DNA from: JBGPGW01 sp041484095
GTDB lineage: Bacteria; Pseudomonadota; Alphaproteobacteria; CADEGL01
Length of the DNA stretch: 17,082 nt
NCBI GenBank assembly: GCA_041484095.1
Contig: JBGPGW010000042.1
Span: 1-17,082, forward strand
Reading direction: 5' to 3'
Shown: piece by piece, positions 7,198 to 14,598 of the stretch
How positions within the stretch are numbered: the stretch's first letter is position 1
Layout of the letters: each line of letters starts with the position of its first letter
The notes under the pieces: model-generated
The model's database searches: none
What the model was told of the DNA's origin: nothing
What the model saw: only the letters and a program-made list of their open reading frames with translations
Program-made: the position numbers and the translations under genes

Positions 7198-8655
7198 ATG
7201 CGCCAGAATCTGTCGAAGTCGCTCATGGAACTGGCCGGGTTGATGCGCCGGGGCGAGCTCGGTGTTCGCGCGCTCGCCGAAGAGGCGCTCGACCGGCACG
7301 CCCGGCACGGCGCGCAGCTGAACGCCTATAAGACATGGGATGCGGCACGCATCCAGCAAGCCGCGCGCGCATCCGACATCGCGCTCAGGAGAGGCGGGCC
7401 GGCAGGCCCGCTCCATGGTCTGCCCGTGTCGGTCAAGGATCTCTTCGGCGTTGCGGGTTATCCGACCTTTGCCGGAACGCCCCGACGCTTGCCCCGATCG
7501 TGGGAGCGTGAAGGACCGGTCATGCGCGGGCTGCGCGCCCAGGCCGCCGTGGTGACCGGGAAGTCGCACACGACCGAATTTGCGTTCGGCGGCACTGGCG
7601 CCAACATCCATTGGAGCGCGCCGCGCAATCCGTGGGGCGGTGCCGAACATCGCAGCCCGGGTGGCTCCTCTTCGGGCGCGGGGGTTTCGTTGGGTGAGGG
7701 TTCGGCCGTGCTCGCCCTTGGCACCGACACCGGCGGCTCGGTCCGCATCCCCGCGAGTTTCACGGGCAATGTCGGGCTCAAGCTCACGATCGGCCGCTGG
7801 AGCTGCGACGGCATCGTGCCGCTGTCGCCGACGATGGACACGCCCGGGTTGCTCGCCCGGTCGGTCGCCGACGCCGCATACGGGTTCGCGGCGCTCGACC
7901 CCGCAAATCACGACGTCAACGATTTCGCGGCGCGGCTTGCGGGGGCCGAGCTCTCGGGGCTGCGGCTCGGCCTCTGCGAGCGGTTCATGTGGGACGACCT
8001 CGATCCCGGCATCGGCGAAGCGGGACAAAAGGCGCTCGCCGAGGCGGAACGCAAGGGCGTGCGCATCGTGCCCCTCAAATTGCCGGAGTTCGAGGAGGGC
8101 TACGCGCTGTACCTGAAGGGCAGCATCGTGATGACCGAATTCAGGCAATTCCTCGAAGACACGCTGCCGGCGTGGTGGGAGACGTTCAATCCGGTCGCCA
8201 AGCGCCGCGTCGAGAGCGCCGCCACCGCATCTGCCACCGAGTACGTCCGGCACCTCCGTGTCATGGCGCGAATGAACAAATCCGCCGAAGCACGTCTGGC
8301 CGGGGTGGACGTGCTTGTCCTGCCGACGAGCCCGCTCTCCCCGCCGCGCCTGGACGTGCCGACGACAATCGAGGACGGTCTTCGCGACAGCCGGCGAAGC
8401 TCGCGCTTGACCTGCCCCGTCAGCATCCTCGGCTTGTGCGCCTTGACGATTCCGGTCGGCCTCGACATGGCCGGCTTTCCCGTCGGTTTGCAGCTGGTGG
8501 CGCCCGGCGGCGCCGAGGAACGCTTGTTGCAGGTGGGAGCCGCGCTCGAGCGGGTGTGGGGTACGTCGCGGCAGCGCCTAGGCGCCCCGCCATTGTCGAA
8601 GGGGCCGGGACGCATCGTCAGTCGTCCGAGCGCGAAGCGGGTTCCGTCCCGATGA
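7198..8655 (+). CDS. Amidase signature family hydrolase
   Basis: This 485-residue cytoplasmic amidohydrolase belongs to the amidase signature family and cleaves a carboxamide to acid plus ammonia or amine. The Ser-cisSer-Lys triad is visible: K80 in LPVSVKDLFG, S157 in SPGGSSSGAG and the nucleophile S181 in GTDTGGSVRIPAS. Length and the C-terminal GFPVGLQLVAP block are typical of GatA/amidase members, but it has no GatB or GatC neighbour, so tRNA amidation is unlikely. The frame is open back to an ATG at 7108. I prefer the ATG at 7198 because it gives the normal family N-terminus, although its ribosome-binding site (GACGAG) is weak. It leads a plus-strand set with the cyclase-family and CoA-ligase genes. 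An aliphatic amide such as maleamate would fit the neighbourhood, but the sequence does not fix the substrate. Confidence 0.93.
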   Translation: MRQNLSKSLMELAGLMRRGELGVRALAEEALDRHARHGAQLNAYKTWDAARIQQAARASDIALRRGGPAGPLHGLPVSVKDLFGVAGYPTFAGTPRRLPRSWEREGPVMRGLRAQAAVVTGKSHTTEFAFGGTGANIHWSAPRNPWGGAEHRSPGGSSSGAGVSLGEGSAVLALGTDTGGSVRIPASFTGNVGLKLTIGRWSCDGIVPLSPTMDTPGLLARSVADAAYGFAALDPANHDVNDFAARLAGAELSGLRLGLCERFMWDDLDPGIGEAGQKALAEAERKGVRIVPLKLPEFEEGYALYLKGSIVMTEFRQFLEDTLPAWWETFNPVAKRRVESAATASATEYVRHLRVMARMNKSAEARLAGVDVLVLPTSPLSPPRLDVPTTIEDGLRDSRRSSRLTCPVSILGLCALTIPVGLDMAGFPVGLQLVAPGGAEERLLQVGAALERVWGTSRQRLGAPPLSKGPGRIVSRPSAKRVPSR

Positions 8656-8733
8656 TACGCAGGGCCGCGCCCCATCCCTCGAACATCGATGACCGGGGTG
8701 GTCAGGAGCGCGGGTGAACAAGGGAGTCGATCA

Positions 8734-9438
8734 ATGAATCAAGCGACGCCGTTGCCGTTCAAGGAAATCATCGATCTCGGCCATGAGTATTTCAGCGGCA
8801 TGCTGCATATCGGCGACAGCCCGGTCGCCTTCTGGCCGCTCAAGACTCACGAGAGCATCCAGAAGATCAGTCAGGGAAAATACGGAATGGAATCGCGGAT
8901 GATCCTGATGCCGGAACATTGCGGCACGCATCTCGACGTGCCGCGCCATTGCGTGAAGGACGGCGCGGCTCTCGAGACGGTGCCGCTGGAAAGCCTGGTT
9001 CTGCCCGGCCATCTCCTGGACTTCACCCACAAGAAGAACGGCGAAGCGATCACGATCGACGATTTCGAGATCGCGGCGAAAAGATCGGGTCAGGCGATCG
9101 GTCCGGGGAAAGCGACGATCTGCTGGACCGGGGTCGACAAGGAATGGGGCAAGCCCGGCTTCGCCGTTAACCGGCCGCATGTGCCGACGACCACGGCGCA
9201 ATGGCTCGTGGATCGCAAGATCAGCTTGTTCTGCACGGACCTCATCGGCATGGACGACCCCGCGGAGTGGTGGTGGCCCACGCATTCCATCTGGTTGAGC
9301 AATGGAATCTGCATGATCCAGCAGCTCTGCAACCTGGACAAGCTCGTCGGCAGATCGTTCCTCTTCGTCTGCCTGCCGCTCAAGATGCGCGACGGCACGG
9401 GCTCGCCCGTGCGTCCGGTCGCGCTCGCGATGTCATGA
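8734..9438 (+). CDS. Cyclase-family (kynurenine formamidase-like) metallohydrolase
   Basis: This 234-residue protein belongs to the cyclase family (PF04199), whose best-known bacterial member, KynB, hydrolyses N-formylkynurenine; others act on isatin or other cyclic amides and lactones. The metal-binding signature HCGTHLDVPRH is at residues 62-72, with H62, H66, D68 and H72 in the expected places. No signal peptide is present. The frame is open from 8689, but the ATG at 8734 has an AGGGAG ribosome-binding site at 8721-8726 and matches the family start. It is 78 bp after the amidase and 49 bp before the CoA-ligase gene, so the three are probably one transcript. Next to a possible NicX-type ring-cleavage enzyme, an N-formyl-amide or cyclic-imide hydrolase role is plausible but unproven. 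Confidence 0.92.
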   Translation: MNQATPLPFKEIIDLGHEYFSGMLHIGDSPVAFWPLKTHESIQKISQGKYGMESRMILMPEHCGTHLDVPRHCVKDGAALETVPLESLVLPGHLLDFTHKKNGEAITIDDFEIAAKRSGQAIGPGKATICWTGVDKEWGKPGFAVNRPHVPTTTAQWLVDRKISLFCTDLIGMDDPAEWWWPTHSIWLSNGICMIQQLCNLDKLVGRSFLFVCLPLKMRDGTGSPVRPVALAMS

Positions 9439-9464
9439 TTGACCAGAGGATGGGCCAGCGACAC

Positions 9465-9504
9465 GGAGGACCGAGCAGTCATGAGGCATGCTCATGCGAC
9501 TTGA
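9465..9504 (+). promoter_or_regulatory. Ribosome-binding site with an overlapping 7-codon mini-ORF at a CoA-ligase start
   Basis: GGAGG (9465-9469) is 11 bases from an ATG at 9481, which opens a reading frame of only seven codons ending at TGA (9502-9504). The frame of the CoA-ligase protein uses ATG at 9488 or 9494, 18 or 24 bases from the same site, which is long. The mini-ORF overlaps the gene start and may act in translational coupling, or the true start context may be disturbed by an indel. Confidence 0.4.
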
Positions 9505-10894
9505 GGCGCTGCTGAGGCCGCGGACGATCGCCGTTCTCGGGGCATCCGAACGGCCCTCGATCGGACGGGCCATCATCGAATCGCTCCCGCGTCTGGGCTT
9601 CCGGGGCTCGGTCTACCCGATCAACCCGAAATACACCGAGCTTCTGGGTACGCGCTGCTATTCAGGCATTACGGAGCTTCCAACGAAGCCCGACGTCATC
9701 GCCTTTTGCGTCAGCCGTTCGCGGGTGCTTGAGAATTTCAAACTCGCCGCCGCGCATGGTGCGAGCGGCGTGGTCATTTATGACGGCGGTTTCGCGGAGC
9801 GAGGCGAGGACGGTCGACACCTTCAGGCCGAGATCGTTGGTCTCTGCCGCGAGGCTGGAATCGCTCTATGCGGCCCGAATTGCATGGGCATCCTCAGCCC
9901 AAGCAGCGGCAGCACCACCTACATGCAGGAGATCCGGGAGACGCGGGGTCTCGCCGGGAATGTCGGAATGATCTCGCAGAGCGGCTCGATCTGCATCGGC
10001 ATGCTCTCCGACATCCGCCGCTTCGGATACAGCCACTTGGTGTCGTCGGGCAACGAGGCCGTCGTCGCAATGGCCGATTATCTCGAATATCTGATCGACG
10101 ATGAGACGACCAAGGTCATCGCACTTTTTGTCGAGACCGTGCGCGATACGGATCGATTCGTGGCCGCGCTCGATCGCGCGGCTTCGAACGGCAAGCCTGT
10201 CGTCGTCCTCAAAGTCGGCCGGACGGAACGCGCACAGCGCGCGATCACTGGCCACACCGGCGGGCTTGCCGGTGATTCGCGCACGGTCTCCGCGTTGCTT
10301 CGTGCTCATCGCGCGATCGAAGTTGACGATCTCGACGAGCTCACGGAGGTCCTGGCCGTGTGCCAGGGCGCGCGGTGGCCCGAAGGGCGGCGCATTGGCG
10401 CCGTCACCGCATCAGGCGGACAGGCAGAGTTGATTCTGGATGTGGCCGCGCGCCGGGACATCGAATTGCCGCCGCTTCCGGAGCAATGCCGGAGCGAGGC
10501 GGAGCGGGTCATCGGACCGATCACCGGCGATGGCAATCCGCTTGACGCCTGGGGAAACGGCGATTGGTCCGCCAATTTCCCGCATGCGTTCGCTGTGATG
10601 GATGCGAACGCGTCTTGCGACACGATCGTCTATTGCAATGACAGCAATGACGGCCAACCGATGGGCCAGCCAGGGGACCCGGTCGGCTATTGCAAGCCGC
10701 TCGCAGCCGCCGCCGCCAAGAGCGGCAAGCCGCACGTCCTCATGAACATGCGGCCGGGTGTGATGAGCCGCGAGCAAGCCGACTTCTTGAGACAGCATGG
10801 AATCGCAATGATCGGCGGCGCGCGTCAGGGCCTTGGTGCGATCGACCGCGTGGCGCAGTGGTCATTGTCTCGCTCGAAGGCGCAGAAGAATTAG
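9488..10894 (+). CDS. NDP-forming acyl-CoA synthetase, alpha-type (CoA-binding) subunit without ATP-grasp domain
   Basis: This 468-residue protein resembles the alpha subunit of NDP-forming acyl-CoA synthetases, which join an organic acid to CoA through a phosphohistidine. It has an N-terminal CoA-binding Rossmann domain (RTIAVLGASERPSIGRAI, 12-29), the GPNCMG loop at 129-134 and ISQSGS at 162-167. The phospho-accepting H256 lies in ITGHTGGLAGD. A complete second flavodoxin-like domain ends in GNPLDAWGN and a final ligase region. The ATP-grasp (beta) domain that makes one-chain family members about 700 residues long is absent, and no beta gene lies in the window. The protein is close in size to separate archaeal ACD alpha subunits, so it may need a beta subunit encoded elsewhere. 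The start is ambiguous (9488 or 9494). It follows the amidase and cyclase-family genes, suggesting activation of their acid product. Confidence 0.88.
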   Translation: MLMRLEALLRPRTIAVLGASERPSIGRAIIESLPRLGFRGSVYPINPKYTELLGTRCYSGITELPTKPDVIAFCVSRSRVLENFKLAAAHGASGVVIYDGGFAERGEDGRHLQAEIVGLCREAGIALCGPNCMGILSPSSGSTTYMQEIRETRGLAGNVGMISQSGSICIGMLSDIRRFGYSHLVSSGNEAVVAMADYLEYLIDDETTKVIALFVETVRDTDRFVAALDRAASNGKPVVVLKVGRTERAQRAITGHTGGLAGDSRTVSALLRAHRAIEVDDLDELTEVLAVCQGARWPEGRRIGAVTASGGQAELILDVAARRDIELPPLPEQCRSEAERVIGPITGDGNPLDAWGNGDWSANFPHAFAVMDANASCDTIVYCNDSNDGQPMGQPGDPVGYCKPLAAAAAKSGKPHVLMNMRPGVMSREQADFLRQHGIAMIGGARQGLGAIDRVAQWSLSRSKAQKN

Positions 10895-10916
10895 CGCGAC
10901 GGGTTGTCCCGCAGTT

Positions 10917-10931
10917 GCCCAGGAGATGGGC
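10917..10931. terminator. Weak hairpin between convergent genes
   Basis: GCCCA (10917-10921) pairs with TGGGC (10927-10931) around a 5-base loop, in the 60-bp space between the convergent CoA-ligase and methyltransferase-like genes. There is no T-run on either side, so intrinsic termination is only a possibility. Confidence 0.25.
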
Positions 10932-10954
10932 GAGACCCTAGCCCAGACCGTCGA

Positions 10955-11812
10955 TCACGGGTTCGGTTTCACGAATTTGAGCGTGAACCGATCGCTCTCC
11001 CCGATCGCCGCATAGCGGGCGCGATCCTGTTCCTTGAGACGGTAGGTGGGCGGAAGGGTCCAGACCCCGGCGGGGTGATCCTTTGTGTCCTTGGGATTGG
11101 CATTGATCTCCGAGCGAGCCGCGAGCTTGAACCCGGCGCGTTCGACGAGGGCGATGGCGTAATCTTCACGAACGTAGCCATCGCGCACCCGGGGGTCTTG
11201 GGGCTGGTCGGGCCGTCCGCGGTGCCCTTCGATCCCGAGGACGCCACCCGGCTTGAGCGCCCGATAGAACGTCTGAATCGCCGCCTCGGCCGTGCCATCG
11301 GCGATCCAATTGTGGAGATTGCGAAACGTCAGCACCATGTCGGCGGAGCCCGGCGGCACGATGTCGCCGCCATTCGGGTCGAATGTGGTGACGATCACCT
11401 TGCCGTAGCGGGCGGGATCGCCGGCCAGCTTGGCCGCCAATTTCGTGCGGTTGGTCCGCGCCTCGTCGGAATCCGCGGCCGATTCGGCTGCGTAATAGGT
11501 GCCCTGCTCCCTAAGGTAGGGTGCCAGGATTTCCGTCCACCAGCCGCTTCCGCCTGGCCAGATTTCCACGACGGTCATGTCGCGCCGGAGTCCGAAGAAG
11601 GTCAGCGTTTCGACGGGGTGGCGGTAGGGATCGCGCACGCGATTCGATTCCGTGCGATGATCGCTTGCCGCGAGTGTCTTGAGCGCCGCCGCATCGTCGT
11701 CGGCAGAAGCGGCAGCACTCGAGACGAAAAGCACCAACGCGACGGCGGCGCAACGCAATGCGGCGTCGAGCGTACGAACCGGTACGCGGCTGGAGAGAGA
11801 CCAGTCCGGCAT
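10955..11812 (-). CDS. Exported SAM-methyltransferase-like protein
   Basis: This 285-residue protein has a Rossmann SAM-dependent methyltransferase core and resembles the predicted methyltransferases of COG4798. Motif I is VVEIWPGGSG at 81-90. Later come the acidic TTFDPNGGDIVPPGSADMV region and LTFRNLHNW near the active site, followed by the LKPGGVLGIEGH strand. Residues 1-37 look like a signal peptide: arginines, a hydrophobic stretch (about 21-34) and an ASA-D cleavage site. Export is odd because SAM is cytosolic, yet signal peptides recur in this family, so the enzyme may bind another ligand or no longer methylate. The start is well supported by an AGGAGG site 6 bases upstream. It converges with the CoA-ligase gene and diverges from ctpA. 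I cannot name its substrate. Confidence 0.85.
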   Translation of the reverse strand: MPDWSLSSRVPVRTLDAALRCAAVALVLFVSSAAASADDDAAALKTLAASDHRTESNRVRDPYRHPVETLTFFGLRRDMTVVEIWPGGSGWWTEILAPYLREQGTYYAAESAADSDEARTNRTKLAAKLAGDPARYGKVIVTTFDPNGGDIVPPGSADMVLTFRNLHNWIADGTAEAAIQTFYRALKPGGVLGIEGHRGRPDQPQDPRVRDGYVREDYAIALVERAGFKLAARSEINANPKDTKDHPAGVWTLPPTYRLKEQDRARYAAIGESDRFTLKFVKPNP

Positions 11813-11944
11813 TCTCGACCTCCTATCGGCTGCGAGGGGATGGCGCTGGCGCCCTGGCGTTCGTCTCGCGGCGAGCGGTTTTGATCATCTCATCAGGCGG
11901 GGCAAGCCGGGCACATCTTTTTTCTTCGATTCTCGAACGCCGAG

Positions 11945-11963
11945 CCGTCGGCATGCCCGACGG
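11945..11963. repeat. Perfect hairpin CCGTCGG-5-CCGACGG
   Basis: CCGTCGG (11945-11951) and CCGACGG (11957-11963) form a 7-bp stem with a 5-base loop. The outer CGA/TCG bases can extend it past one mismatch. It is followed on the plus strand by GATTTTAA, so it could work as a terminator on that strand, although no plus-strand gene ends just before it. A third copy of CCGTCGG is at 11993-11999. Confidence 0.45.
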
Positions 11964-12051
11964 ATCGATTTTAATCTGGTATCCTGCCGCCTCCGTCGGA
12001 GCCGGAGAGCCGGCAAGCCGAACGGCCTGCGGCGGGGCCGATTATCCCTGC

Positions 12052-12096
12052 CCGCCAGGGGTCCGCCGGCCTCGGGTGGCGACCGGTCCCTGGCGG
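12052..12096. repeat. 9-bp inverted repeat CCGCCAGGG / CCCTGGCGG
   Basis: CCGCCAGGG (12052-12060) is exactly complemented by CCCTGGCGG (12088-12096) across 27 bases. It could form a long-stemmed hairpin in a transcript leading into ctpA, or be a binding site. No known RNA family is recognised. Confidence 0.45.
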
Positions 12097-12152
12097 CGGG
12101 AATCATCTGCCCCCTTCCGACCGAGTTAGGCGTTCTTAACTTTGATAGGATA

Positions 12153-12199
12153 GGTGGTTGAGGTCTCCACCGGCCGACCCTATCTATGTTCCGGTCGGC
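12153..12199. repeat. Two adjacent inverted repeats upstream of ctpA
   Basis: GGTGG (12153-12157) pairs with CCACC (12167-12171) around a 9-base loop. Directly after it GCCGACC (12173-12179) pairs with GGTCGGC (12193-12199) around 13 bases. If the ctpA promoter lies upstream of this point, both hairpins would sit in its leader. Confidence 0.4.
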
Positions 12200-12415
12200 G
12201 GGTGCGCTGTCGGCGCTTTGACGGTAGCCTCGCGCGGCGGGTCACTGCCATGATGTGGCCTCAATTCCGATCCAGTCGGTGGTCAATTCGATGCCCGCGG
12301 GGAGGAAGGGAGTTGCTTCGAATGGACGTGGCTTCCCCGGGCGACGGCATGATCGGCGGGGCCGGCGCGCAAATTTGGCGTCATGACCAACGACGAGAAA
12401 CCTAGGGCTCGAAAC

Positions 12416-13732
12416 ATGAAATATATTCAGATGGCGTCGACGGCGGTGATCGCATTCGTAGCCGGGTCGCTTTTTGCGAACGCGGCCCAGGACACCAGCT
12501 CCGGAACCCTGGCTCAGCTGAAATTCTTCGGCGAAGTCTTCGAGCGCGTACGCGCCGACTATGTCGAGCCCGTCAACGACAAGCAGATCATCGAGGCCGC
12601 CGTCCGGGGCATGGTGACCTCGCTCGATCCGCATTCCGCCTATATGGATCCCAAAGAATACGAGGAAATGCAGGTTCAGACGCGAGGCGAGTTTGGCGGC
12701 CTCGGCATCGAAGTGACGATGGAAAATGGCCTCGTCAAGGTCATCTCTCCCATCGACGATACGCCGGCATCCCGTGCCGGCCTGCAGTCGGGCGACCTGA
12801 TCACGGGCATCGATCGCGAAACCGTTCAAGGCATGACGCTATCCGAAGCCGTGGGGAAACTTCGCGGGAAGGTCAGGACATCCGTCACGCTGACCGTCCG
12901 CCGGGGTAGCCAGGCGGCGTTCGACGTCAAGCTGGCGCGGGAAGTCATACGGGTCCTGCCCGTTCAGTCGAGGATGGAAGGCAATGTCGGCTATATCCGA
13001 ATCACGTCGTTCTCGGAGCAGACCACGTCGGGCCTCGAATCGGCGATTGCAAAGATCAAGGCCGACGGGGGCAAGAATCTGAAAGGCGTCGTCCTCGATC
13101 TCCGTAACAATCCAGGCGGCTTGCTCGACCAATCGATCTCGGTGTCCAGCGATTTCCTGTCCGATGGCGTCGTCGTGTCGACGCGCGGGCGCCGTTCGGA
13201 GGATGCCACGCAATTCAAGGTCCAAGGCAAGGACTTGCTCAACGGATTGCCGATGGTCGTCTTGGTCAATGCCGGTTCGGCATCTGCGTCCGAGATCGTT
13301 GCCGGCGCGCTTCAGGACCATAAGCGGGCGACGATCTTGGGAACGCGATCCTTCGGTAAGGGTTCCGTTCAGTCGGTGATCCCCCTGCCGGGCCGCGGCG
13401 CGCTCCGATTGACCACCGCCCGCTACTACACGCCGTCCGGCCGTTCGATCCAGGGCACCGGAATCGATCCCGATGTCGTCGTCGAGCAGGTCGCGCAGTC
13501 CGGGGAGAAGACCAAGGAAATTCGCGAATCGGATCTCAAGGGCGCGCTCAAGAACCCGAATGCCGACAAGGCCAGCTCGGCGAAAGCGGACACGCAGATG
13601 CCGAAGAGCGAAGCGGCTTCGAGCGACGGGACAAAGATCGCCCGACAGGCGGGTCCTGCGGGCGCTCCGGGCAATCAGCCGGATTACCAATTGAACCGGG
13701 CTTTGGAGCTGTTGCGCGGCAGTCCGCTTTAG
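12416..13732 (+). CDS. ctpA: C-terminal processing protease (S41 family)
   Basis: This 438-residue exported serine protease of the CtpA/Prc family trims C-terminal ends of periplasmic proteins, often cell-wall hydrolases. The N-terminus (1-24) is a hydrophobic signal or anchor sequence. A dimerisation/cap region with SLDPHSAYMDP (69-79) follows. Then comes a PDZ domain (about 90-180) with GEFGGLGIEV, and the S41 catalytic core. The Ser/Lys dyad is S290 in GSASASEI and K315 in RSFGKGSVQ, with the usual 25-residue spacing. The C-terminal 70 residues are Ala/Lys/Ser-rich and low in complexity. The frame also offers an ATG at 12383, but the ATG at 12416 has AGGG 8 bases upstream and begins right at the signal sequence. 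It looks complete and is a conserved housekeeping gene, unlike the catabolic genes nearby. Confidence 0.96.
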   Translation: MKYIQMASTAVIAFVAGSLFANAAQDTSSGTLAQLKFFGEVFERVRADYVEPVNDKQIIEAAVRGMVTSLDPHSAYMDPKEYEEMQVQTRGEFGGLGIEVTMENGLVKVISPIDDTPASRAGLQSGDLITGIDRETVQGMTLSEAVGKLRGKVRTSVTLTVRRGSQAAFDVKLAREVIRVLPVQSRMEGNVGYIRITSFSEQTTSGLESAIAKIKADGGKNLKGVVLDLRNNPGGLLDQSISVSSDFLSDGVVVSTRGRRSEDATQFKVQGKDLLNGLPMVVLVNAGSASASEIVAGALQDHKRATILGTRSFGKGSVQSVIPLPGRGALRLTTARYYTPSGRSIQGTGIDPDVVVEQVAQSGEKTKEIRESDLKGALKNPNADKASSAKADTQMPKSEAASSDGTKIARQAGPAGAPGNQPDYQLNRALELLRGSPL

Positions 13733-13757
13733 CGCGGACGCTTTCGCGTTCTCCGCG
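13722..13757. terminator. Overlapping hairpins between convergent ctpA and the DUF218 gene
   Basis: GTCCGC (13722-13727) pairs with GCGGAC (13734-13739) around a 6-base loop that contains the ctpA stop codon. The alternative pair is CGCGGA (13733-13738) with TCCGCG (13752-13757). The two stems compete for the same bases. They fill the 26-bp gap between two converging genes, where a bidirectional terminator is expected, though no long T-run follows. Confidence 0.5.
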
Positions 13758-13758
13758 A

Positions 13759-14550
13759 TCAGGGACCGGGCAGCAGCGAGTCCGAGCGCCCCGAGGCGTA
13801 ATAGGCGGCGAGCCCGATCCATTCATGCATGGCTGCGCGGAGCATCGCGAGGGCGTGGCCGACGCTCGCCGCAGGCTCGATCGGAACATGCCGCTCGACG
13901 CGGTAGGCCTCGGGGTAAGGCACAACGTCCCACCCGACGCGCCGGAATACGCCCATGGCCCGCGGCATGTGGACGGCCTGGGCCACGAGGAGCCAAATCT
14001 CCCCCGGCTTCGGCTCGGCGATCGCCTTCGCGAAGGCCGCGTTCTCGAACGTGTTGCGCGACTTGTCTTCGAAGATGACGCGGCCGGGATCGAAGCCTTG
14101 CTGTTCGAGGAAGAGCCGCGCGGTTTCCGCCTCCGGCGGCGTGTCTTGCCTGAGGCTTCCTGATCCTCCGGCGAAGACAAGCTTCGCATCGGGATAGGTA
14201 CGGGCGAGCCACAGGAAACCCGTCATCGTGTTGGCGGCGCCGTTGAGAGACGGTGTCCCGTACTCGCGGGTCATCCGCGGGTTCTGCGCGCCGCCGAGAA
14301 GGATGATGCCGTCGACGTGCCGGGGCAACGGGTCGGGGCGCGGAAACCGTTGTTCGAGCGTCCAGATCAGCATGTCGGGAATGGGCAGGAGCGTGACGGT
14401 GCCAAGCCCCAGAACGATGACGACCAGGATCCGAAGAGCGATTTTCTGCCGCTTCGCCATAAGAAACGCGGTCGCGACGACGATGGCGATCGCCAAGGCG
14501 TTCGATGGTTCGATGAGTGTCGACAGAATTTTCGAAAGCGAGAAAAACAC
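13759..14550 (-). CDS. YdcF/ElyC-family (DUF218) inner-membrane protein
   Basis: This 263-residue protein belongs to the DUF218 family (PF02698: YdcF, SanA, ElyC), linked in Escherichia coli to envelope and peptidoglycan-precursor homeostasis; the biochemical activity is not settled. Two transmembrane helices (about 15-32 and 38-56) precede a Rossmann-like domain. It shows GIILLGG (81-87), LVFAGGSGS (124-132), the EDKSRNTFENA motif (161-171) and LLVAQAVHMPRAMGVFRR (187-204). Translation probably begins at GTG (14550-14548) with AGGTG upstream; the next in-frame start would cut into the first helix. It converges on ctpA with 26 bp between stops. The pairing with a cell-envelope protease fits an envelope role but does not prove one. 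Confidence 0.9.
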   Translation of the reverse strand: MFFSLSKILSTLIEPSNALAIAIVVATAFLMAKRQKIALRILVVIVLGLGTVTLLPIPDMLIWTLEQRFPRPDPLPRHVDGIILLGGAQNPRMTREYGTPSLNGAANTMTGFLWLARTYPDAKLVFAGGSGSLRQDTPPEAETARLFLEQQGFDPGRVIFEDKSRNTFENAAFAKAIAEPKPGEIWLLVAQAVHMPRAMGVFRRVGWDVVPYPEAYRVERHVPIEPAASVGHALAMLRAAMHEWIGLAAYYASGRSDSLLPGP

Positions 14551-14598
14551 CGATCAAACACCTGGATTTAGCGTGTCATTCGCACATGCGTGCGGCGA

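Larger units (their letters stand above)
11813..12415. other. 603-bp divergent intergenic region with several inverted repeats
   Basis: This gap between the methyltransferase-like gene and ctpA contains no gene I can support; open frames through it have no recognisable products. It does contain a dense run of inverted repeats between 11945 and 12200. Promoters for both neighbours should be here, but I cannot place a convincing -35/-10 pair. ctpA is often preceded by an EnvC-type murein hydrolase activator gene in proteobacteria; that gene is absent here. Confidence 0.6.

Noticed and set aside
6824..7243. A 139-codon plus-strand open frame before the amidase
   Set aside because: No ribosome-binding site or recognised domain, and it runs into the amidase in another frame.
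7144..8253. A 369-codon minus-strand open frame opposite the amidase
   Set aside because: The amidase has an intact catalytic triad on the plus strand; the antisense product has no recognisable feature.
11679..12161. A 160-codon plus-strand open frame spanning the methyltransferase start and the gap
   Set aside because: It overlaps the signal-peptide end of a well-supported minus-strand gene, and its sequence is low-complexity Arg/Gly/Ser without a domain.
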